Shown here piece by piece: positions 38,602 to 43,681 of a stretch of DNA of 43,681 bases (the first letter of the stretch is position 1; the number at the start of each line of letters is the position of its first letter). The position numbers and the translations under genes were made by a program. The notes under the pieces were generated by a model. That model did not search any database. It was not told where the DNA came from and saw nothing but the letters and a program-made list of their open reading frames with translations. Source of the stretch: Amycolatopsis sp. CA-126428 (GTDB taxonomy: Bacteria > Actinomycetota > Actinomycetes > Mycobacteriales > Pseudonocardiaceae); contig NZ_PPHF01000050.1 of NCBI RefSeq assembly GCF_002904335.1, positions 1-43,681 of the forward strand. The letters are read 5' to 3'.

Positions 38602-38880
38602 GCGGTGATCCTCCTGGGGTGCCGGGAAATGGGGGTGGCCGGTACGACCGGGCGGCCAGACGCTACCCGGCGTGGGCGGGTGCGCGCGTCCGGCTGTGCG
38701 CGGGCGCACAAAACCGCCTCGGAAAGCCTTGTCGATTTCGGCTTCGACCACCGATTCCTCGGCTGAGCGCGGCATGTACGTCGAATCGCGCGAAGCTGGC
38801 GCAGAGGGCTCGCTTTCTCCGCAGGTCTCGATACGCTGCGCACTTGACAAATCACATGCCGAAACACAGGGAGGGACGGC
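38602..38880. other. divergent control region between permease and Lrp genes
   Basis: About 280 bp. AGGAGG (38609-38614 region) serves the permease remnant and GGGAGGG the Lrp gene. TTGACA at 38843-38848 is a good -35 box for the Lrp gene, though no clear -10 follows. Lrp-type regulators usually bind such divergent gaps, so an operator is likely here, but I do not see an unambiguous Lrp consensus. Confidence 0.4.
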
Positions 38881-39357
38881 ATGGGTGACGAAACACGTGC
38901 GCGCGCGCTGGACAATACGGACAGAGCACTGATCGACCTGCTCCAGAAAGACGGCCGGGCCTCGTTCACCGCGCTCGCCAAGGCGGTCGGGCTTTCGGAG
39001 GGAGCGGTTCGCCAGCGCGTGCAGCGGTTGCTGCGCGACGACCTGATGCAGATCGTCGCGGTGACCGACCCCGCCAACGTGGACCTGACGCGCCAGGCCA
39101 TGGTCGGCATCAACGTCGACGGCGTCGATCCCCGGGAAGTCGCGGACAAGCTGTCCGAGCTGACGAACGTGCACTACGTCGTGCTGTGCGCCGGGCGCTA
39201 CGACCTGCTGGCCGAACTGGTCTGCCGGGACGACGACCACCTGCTCGACGTGCTCGGCGAAGAGATCCGCAAGATCCCGGGCGTGTCCGGGACCGAGCTC
39301 TTCGTGTACCTGAAGCTGGCCAAGCAGAACTACTCCTGGGGCCGGCTCACGGCGTAG
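38881..39357 (+). CDS. Lrp/AsnC-family transcriptional regulator
   Basis: A 158-residue feast/famine regulator. Helix-turn-helix: DNTDRALIDLLQKDGRASFTALAKAVGLSEGAVRQRVQRLLRDDLMQIVAVTDP. Then the RAM ligand-binding domain: VGINVDGVDPREVADKLSELTNVHYVVLCAGRYDLLAELVCRDDDHLLDVLGEEIRKIPGV, with GRYD...E typical. ATG at 38881 follows GGGAGGGACGGC. Divergent from the amino-acid permease, it is the expected local regulator of that gene and perhaps lysA. Confidence 0.92.
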   Translation: MGDETRARALDNTDRALIDLLQKDGRASFTALAKAVGLSEGAVRQRVQRLLRDDLMQIVAVTDPANVDLTRQAMVGINVDGVDPREVADKLSELTNVHYVVLCAGRYDLLAELVCRDDDHLLDVLGEEIRKIPGVSGTELFVYLKLAKQNYSWGRLTA

Positions 39358-39362
39358 CGGCC

Positions 39363-39398
39363 GGGGATGACGGGCGTCGCCGCCCGCCACCCCCGTTC
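39363..39398. terminator. bidirectional terminator between Lrp and helicase genes
   Basis: GGGG-TG-CGGGCG (39363-39378 region) pairs with CGCCCG-CCA-CCCC (39380-39394 region), with two mismatches. It lies in the 42-bp gap between two converging genes, the usual place for a shared terminator. Confidence 0.45.
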
Positions 39399-39399
39399 C

Positions 39400-41604
39400 C
39401 TACAGGAAGCGCCGGTGCCCGGCCTTCGCGGGCACCCCGGCCTCGGCGAGGCCGGTCAGCGCCGCCGGGAGCGGATCCCGGTGCAGCACCCCGAGGCGCT
39501 GCGTGGCGCGCGTGAGCGCGACGTAGAGTTCCGCCGCGCCACGCGGGCCCGCGGCCAGGATCCGCTCGGGCTCGACAACGAGCACGGCGTCGAACTCCAG
39601 TCCCTTGGCCGCCGCGGCCGGGATCGTTCCCGGCACCCCCGGCGGCCCGAGCACGACGCTGGTGCCTTCGCGGCCGGCCTCGTCGCGGACGAAGTCGTCG
39701 ATGGCGTCGGACAGCTCGTCGGCCGTCACTCGTCTGGACCACGGCCGGACCCCGCACGCGCGCACCGATTCCGGCGGCCGCACGGCCGGCGCGAACCGCG
39801 CCAGCAGCGCGGCCGCGACGGTCATGATCTCCGCCGGCGTCCGGTAGTTCACCGTCAGCTCGCGGTACAGCCAGCGGTCCCCGACGTACGGCGTCAGCAC
39901 CGGACCCCACGCCGTCGCCCCGGCCGCCGAGCGGCGCTGGGCGAGGTCGCCGACGATCGTGAAGGAGCGGCTGGGGCACCGCCGCATCAGCACCCGCCAG
40001 TCCATTTCGGACAGTTCCTGGGCTTCGTCGACGACGACGTGCCCGTACGTCCAGTCGCGGTCCGCGGCCGCCCGCTCAGCCAGGTCGCGCGCGTCGCGCT
40101 CGGTGAACCGCCCGGCCAAGTCCTCGGCGTCGAGCAGGTCCCCGGCGACCAGTGCGACGTCCTCGTCCAGCTCGTCGGCGTCCAGCTTCAGGAGGTCCAT
40201 GACGCCGGAGGCGTACTCGGCCTCGGCTTCCGCCCGCCGGCGGGCGGCGGCGCGGTCCTCGGCCTCGTCCCGGCCCAGCAGGTCGGCCAGCTCGTCGAGC
40301 AGCGGCACGTCCGACACCGTCCAGGCCGCGCCGTCCGCGCGGAACAACGCCGGATCGGCCCCGGCGGCCGCGAGCCGGCGCGGAGACTCGTACAGCGGCG
40401 CCAGCAGCGTCTCCGGCGTCAGGTACGGCCACAGCTCGCCGAGGGCGGTCTCGAAAGTTTCGTGTTCCGCGAGCTCGTCGAGGACCTCGGCGCGCAGGTC
40501 CGCCCACAACCCGCGGTCCGCCCGCGTCAGCCAGCCTTCGCCGATCTTCGCCACACCGCGCTCGGCGACCAGCGCCGTGACGCGCTCGCGGAAGACCGCC
40601 CGGGCTTCGTTGTGCGGCAGCCCGGTCTCGCGCGCCTCGAGCCGGGCCTGGGTCACGAGTCCGGCGTCGAGCTCCACGGTGACGTCGCCGAGGTCGATCG
40701 ACACCGGCTCACCGGGTACCTGCTGGCGATCGGCGACCGCGGCGGCCAGCACGCCGAGGATCTCGAGCGATCCCTTCAGCCGCGCCACTTCCGGCCGGTC
40801 CTCGGCCGTGACGTGCAGCCCGGGCACCAGGTCCCCGGTGGTCGAGAAGACGACGTCCGTCTCGCCGAGCGACGGCAGCACGCGGCCGATGTGGTCGAGG
40901 AACAGCGGGCTCGGCCCGACCACCAGCACACCGCTGCGCGACATCCGCTCACGCCGGGTGTAGAGCAGGTACGCCACCCGGTGCAGGGCGACGGCCGTCT
41001 TGCCGGTGCCTGGGCCCCCTTCGACCACCAGCACCCCCGCGTGGCCGAGGCGGATGATCTCGTCCTGCTCGGCCTGGATCGTCGCGACGATGTCCCGCAT
41101 GCCCTCGCCGCGAGGCGCGTTGACGGCCGCGAGCAGGGCCGCGTCCCCGCGTTCGACGTCACCAGGGCGGCCCAGCACCTCGTCGGTGAAATCGACGACG
41201 CGGCGGCCCATCGTGTGGAACTGACGGCGGCGGCGCAGGTTTTCCGGCCGCGCCGCCGTGGCCACGTAGAACGGCCGCGCGGCCGGCGCCCGCCAATCCA
41301 GCAGGAACGGTTCGTAGTCGTTTTCCGCGTCGAACAGGCCGACCCGGCCGACATAGCTGGTTTCGCCCGAAAGGGCGTCCAACCGGCCGAAGCACAGTCC
41401 GTTGTCGGCGACGTCCAGCCGGGCCGCCTCCCGCGACCGGCAGCGGACGTCGGTCTCTCGTTCCCCCGGCGTCACCTCGGTTTGGCCGAGTGCACCGTGG
41501 TAGCGGGCCTGCGCCGCCGCGCGCTCGCGGTCGAGCCGCTCGTACAGCGCGGCGACGTAGGCCCGTTCTTCCCGCAATTCCTCGTCGTACCCCTGGTTTG
41601 ACAA
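39400..41604 (-). CDS. HelR/HelD-type RNA-polymerase-recycling UvrD-like helicase
   Basis: A 734-residue superfamily-1 ATPase. An N-terminal coiled coil (YDEELREERAYVAALYERLDRERAAAQARYHG) is followed by Walker A GGPGTGKTAVALHRVAYLLYTRRERM (about 195-204), Walker B-like VVVDEAQELSEMDW (about 520-530), motif IV GDLAQRR and motif VI AELYVALTRATQRLGVLH. The N-terminal coiled coil and the FLLDWRAPAARPFY and GRVGLFDAEND segments are those of HelD/HelR proteins, which pull stalled RNA polymerase off DNA and, in some actinomycetes, protect it from rifamycins. Start is TTG 41604 after GAGGGG. No rifamycin-associated element (GGGGCTTGC inverted repeat) is seen upstream. Confidence 0.85.
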   Translation of the reverse strand: MSNQGYDEELREERAYVAALYERLDRERAAAQARYHGALGQTEVTPGERETDVRCRSREAARLDVADNGLCFGRLDALSGETSYVGRVGLFDAENDYEPFLLDWRAPAARPFYVATAARPENLRRRRQFHTMGRRVVDFTDEVLGRPGDVERGDAALLAAVNAPRGEGMRDIVATIQAEQDEIIRLGHAGVLVVEGGPGTGKTAVALHRVAYLLYTRRERMSRSGVLVVGPSPLFLDHIGRVLPSLGETDVVFSTTGDLVPGLHVTAEDRPEVARLKGSLEILGVLAAAVADRQQVPGEPVSIDLGDVTVELDAGLVTQARLEARETGLPHNEARAVFRERVTALVAERGVAKIGEGWLTRADRGLWADLRAEVLDELAEHETFETALGELWPYLTPETLLAPLYESPRRLAAAGADPALFRADGAAWTVSDVPLLDELADLLGRDEAEDRAAARRRAEAEAEYASGVMDLLKLDADELDEDVALVAGDLLDAEDLAGRFTERDARDLAERAAADRDWTYGHVVVDEAQELSEMDWRVLMRRCPSRSFTIVGDLAQRRSAAGATAWGPVLTPYVGDRWLYRELTVNYRTPAEIMTVAAALLARFAPAVRPPESVRACGVRPWSRRVTADELSDAIDDFVRDEAGREGTSVVLGPPGVPGTIPAAAAKGLEFDAVLVVEPERILAAGPRGAAELYVALTRATQRLGVLHRDPLPAALTGLAEAGVPAKAGHRRFL

Positions 41605-41715
41605 GTTCCCCTCACAGCGGTTAGACTCTTATCAGGTTCGGCGAGTTCTTCTTCTGTTTGATATTTCAGTCGAAGAGCACGCCGATTTTTTATTGTCCAC
41701 CCGCTGTCAAGAGCC

Positions 41716-43533
41716 TCAGCCCAGCATGAATTCACGCGGGTTCAGCGGCCGGTCGACCACCCGCACGTCACCCAGCAGTCCCGCGAAACTGCGGTCGACC
41801 TTCCCGTTGTAGGACGACGCACCGACCAGCCACGAACCGCCCGGATCGGCGAGCCCGATCGCGGGCGTGGCCGGGTTCCGGACCACCGGGCAGCCGTCGA
41901 CGAACATCGTCGTGCGCCGGCCGTCGTTGACCACGGCGACGTGCCACCACTTCTCCACCGGCAGTTCGTGGCCCCAGTTCGTCGAGGTCCGGTCCTGGTT
42001 CAGCGGGTACACCGCCCACTGCAGCTCCCCACCGTCCGAAAGGGACAGTGTGGCCGCCGATTCCTGCGGGTCGTCGCCGGTCTTGCCCGCGGCCGCGCCG
42101 CTGCCCTGCCGGGCGAACAGGCCGCACCAGCCGTGGTGGCCGTCCTTGAAGTTCGCGGGCAGCCAGAAGAACGCTTCGACGGTGTAGCCGCGTTCGAACT
42201 CGAGCTTGTTGATCGGGGCCGCGTCGACCGTCCGCAGGTACGCGCCCCGGCTGGGGTCGCGACCGCCGTCGAACCGCAGGCTCGCCCGCGACGGCTGCCG
42301 CGGCGAGAACTCGTTCGAGTACTTCAGCGCGTCCGGCCCGCTGCCGGGCGCGGTGACGCGCGTGAGGTCGTTGCCGCGGCCGGTCTGGTCGCGCACGACG
42401 ACGTCGTCCGGCACCGCCTTGCCGTCCTGACCGCCTTCGAACCGCCAGTAGGCGACGGTTCCGGGGATCACCAGCTGCTTCGCCGGCCGCCCGGGCGGAA
42501 CCGGCACCGGCGCGAAGCCCTTGAACCGCTCGGCGAAGTCGATCTCCAGGCTGAAGTAGTCGGCCGAGCCGCTGCGCTCGGCTTCGACCTGCTGCAGCTC
42601 GCTCAGGTGCTCCTGCGCGGCCAGCCACGGCGAGAAGGTCCGGACGTCGATCACGCCGCGCGCGAGGTCGAACTGGTAGAGCCGGACCATCGCGCTGCCG
42701 CCGTAGTAGCGGTCCTGGTAGTTGGCGAGGTGGACGTGCACGTCGTGCCCGGCGGTGTTCTTCCGGACGGTGCGCCCGGTCGGCCAGTAGTGGCCGTTGA
42801 GCGTGAGGAAGATCTGGTCGTTGCCCTGCACCAGCTCCTGCCAGACGTGCTCGCCGAACGTCGAGAACTGCGCCTGGGCGTTGTCGTCGGCCCAGACGAG
42901 CTCGTGGATGGTGAGGATGGCCGGCAGGGTCGGGTGCTGCGCGAGGACCTGCTTCGCCCAGTTCAAGCCGCCCGCCGACGGCCGCCAGTCCAGGGCGAGC
43001 AGCAGCCACTCGCGGCCGCCGCCGCGGAAGACGTGGTAGCTGTTGTAGCCGTCCTTCGTCGCGCCGCGGAACGTCGGCGAGTTGCGCTGGCGCTGCGGGC
43101 CGAACGCGTCCAGGTACGGCGAGGCACCGCGCTGGTCGTCCTTCGAGCCGTCGATGTCGTGGTTGCCCGCGAGGGTGCTGTACGGGAACCGGCGGCGGTC
43201 GAGCGCCTGGAACGACCGGCTGATCCTGGCGAACTCGTCCGCCCGGCCGTTCTGGGTGAGATCGCCCAGGTGGGCGAGGAAGACAACGTTGTCGTCATCG
43301 GCTTCGAGGACGTACCGCAGCGAGGCGTCCAGCGGGGCCGCGTCGCCGCGGTCCTCGTCGAACAGGTACTGCGTGTCGGGCATGACCACGAGCGTGAAGC
43401 GCGGATCTTCGGCGTCCGGGCGGTGCCGGCCGGTGGCTTGGGCGGCCGGCGCGCCGAGGACGTTCGGCAGGGTCGCCGCGGCGGCGACGGCCGGTGCGCC
43501 GAGGAGGAAGGTCCGGCGAGAAGTGTCAGTCAC
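41716..43533 (-). CDS. Tat-exported metallophosphoesterase with LamG-like domain
   Basis: A 605-residue protein from GTG 43533. Tat signal: TSRRTFLLGAPAVAAAATLPNVLGAPAAQA. Calcineurin-type phosphoesterase core (about 38-300): Asp in VVMPDTQY, GDLTQNG, GNHDIDG and later ILTIHE and LNGHYW, the set of metal ligands. The C-terminal about 180 residues form a LamG/concanavalin-like sheet (TVAYWRFEGGQDGKAVPDD, FERGYTVEAFFWLPANF, WWHVAVVNDGRRTTMFVDG), usually carbohydrate-binding. The extracellular enzyme probably acts on a phosphoester or nucleotide; substrate undefined. TAGCTT seven bases before the GTG suggests a leaderless start. Confidence 0.9.
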   Translation of the reverse strand: MTDTSRRTFLLGAPAVAAAATLPNVLGAPAAQATGRHRPDAEDPRFTLVVMPDTQYLFDEDRGDAAPLDASLRYVLEADDDNVVFLAHLGDLTQNGRADEFARISRSFQALDRRRFPYSTLAGNHDIDGSKDDQRGASPYLDAFGPQRQRNSPTFRGATKDGYNSYHVFRGGGREWLLLALDWRPSAGGLNWAKQVLAQHPTLPAILTIHELVWADDNAQAQFSTFGEHVWQELVQGNDQIFLTLNGHYWPTGRTVRKNTAGHDVHVHLANYQDRYYGGSAMVRLYQFDLARGVIDVRTFSPWLAAQEHLSELQQVEAERSGSADYFSLEIDFAERFKGFAPVPVPPGRPAKQLVIPGTVAYWRFEGGQDGKAVPDDVVVRDQTGRGNDLTRVTAPGSGPDALKYSNEFSPRQPSRASLRFDGGRDPSRGAYLRTVDAAPINKLEFERGYTVEAFFWLPANFKDGHHGWCGLFARQGSGAAAGKTGDDPQESAATLSLSDGGELQWAVYPLNQDRTSTNWGHELPVEKWWHVAVVNDGRRTTMFVDGCPVVRNPATPAIGLADPGGSWLVGASSYNGKVDRSFAGLLGDVRVVDRPLNPREFMLG

Positions 43534-43612
43534 GGGCCGGAAGCTACGGGCGGCTTCCGACCACCCCGGCAACTGCTGCCGAACACGGGATGAACAGCGG
43601 TACTGTGCCCGC

Positions 43613-43681
43613 ATGAGCGAGCTTGCGAGCGAATCATTCAACACTGCGCTTCCCGCTCAGGGCGCACCGAGCGTCAGCGAG
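43613..43681 (+). CDS. 5' end of an unknown gene leaving the window
   Basis: ATG at 43613 opens a frame reading MSELASESFNTALPAQGAPS to the right edge with no stop. TACTGT ending six bases before the ATG (43601-43606) is a fair -10 box for a leaderless transcript. Too short to identify. Confidence 0.5.
   Translation, partial: MSELASESFNTALPAQGAPSVSE

Noticed and set aside
1..43681. CRISPR arrays or insertion-sequence transposases
   Set aside because: I saw no regularly spaced direct repeats and no DDE, HUH or serine/tyrosine recombinase motifs anywhere in the window.

Overview
The window looks like chromosome from a high-GC actinomycete, most likely Pseudonocardiaceae and probably Amycolatopsis or a close relative. 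This is inferred from the very GC-rich third codon positions, frequent GTG starts and ATGA/GTGA gene overlaps, ESX (type VII) style small helical proteins, a YbaB protein beside them, a HelR-type helicase, and TadA next to its actinobacterial partner protein. No 16S rRNA or species marker is present, so the genus is a guess.

Layout. (1) 1-3903 is the right end of an integrated element. It carries the C-terminus of a HEPN-type protein, a truncated kinase-like gene coupled to a D-2-hydroxyacid dehydrogenase, and a PIN-domain gene overlapped by an XRE/ImmA-IrrE regulator-protease. It ends at a 54-nt 3' fragment of tRNA-Ser(GGA), which I read as the attachment-site scar. (2) 4427-8099 is a four-gene operon around a 909-residue soluble FtsK/SpoIIIE ATPase. 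I read this protein as three tandem FtsK folds with only the middle one intact. Two small sister helical proteins precede it and a coiled-coil protein follows. It converges on a four-gene ESX-like operon (8096-10774). (3) 10913-18141 holds a secreted nuclease, a CapA-like protein, a 33-residue membrane protein, an epoxide-hydrolase-like protein, a TauD dioxygenase, an EspC-like pair and an NmrA oxidoreductase. (4) 18227-24347 holds a secreted proline-rich protein with a possible nuclease domain, tRNA-Ser(CGA), a CsbD-like protein, tadA with its partner, an M20 amidohydrolase and a Tat-exported phospholipase C. (5) 24416-27824 holds a VOC protein, a UPF0303 protein, a decayed reductase, and a short editing-less threonyl-tRNA synthetase. 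The synthetase is preceded by a 16-codon leader with three consecutive Thr codons and a hairpin. A MerR regulator follows. (6) 27930-33579 is an ABC importer operon divergent from a GntR regulator and a DapA-family lyase. (7) 34054-39357 holds a desaturase coupled to a Cys-rich mini-protein, a diaminopimelate decarboxylase, an amino-acid permease broken by a 55-bp palindromic repeat, and an Lrp regulator. (8) 39400-43681 holds a HelR/HelD helicase, a Tat-exported metallophosphoesterase with a LamG-like domain, and the first codons of a gene leaving the window.

The strongest leads are: the Thr-codon attenuator in front of the truncated ThrRS; the EccC-like soluble motor with twin small partners; the tRNA attachment scar with its toxin/defence-type cargo; and a 55-bp palindromic repeat present twice, once read through in frame inside a gene and once splitting a permease. 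All assignments come from reading motifs; no database search was run.
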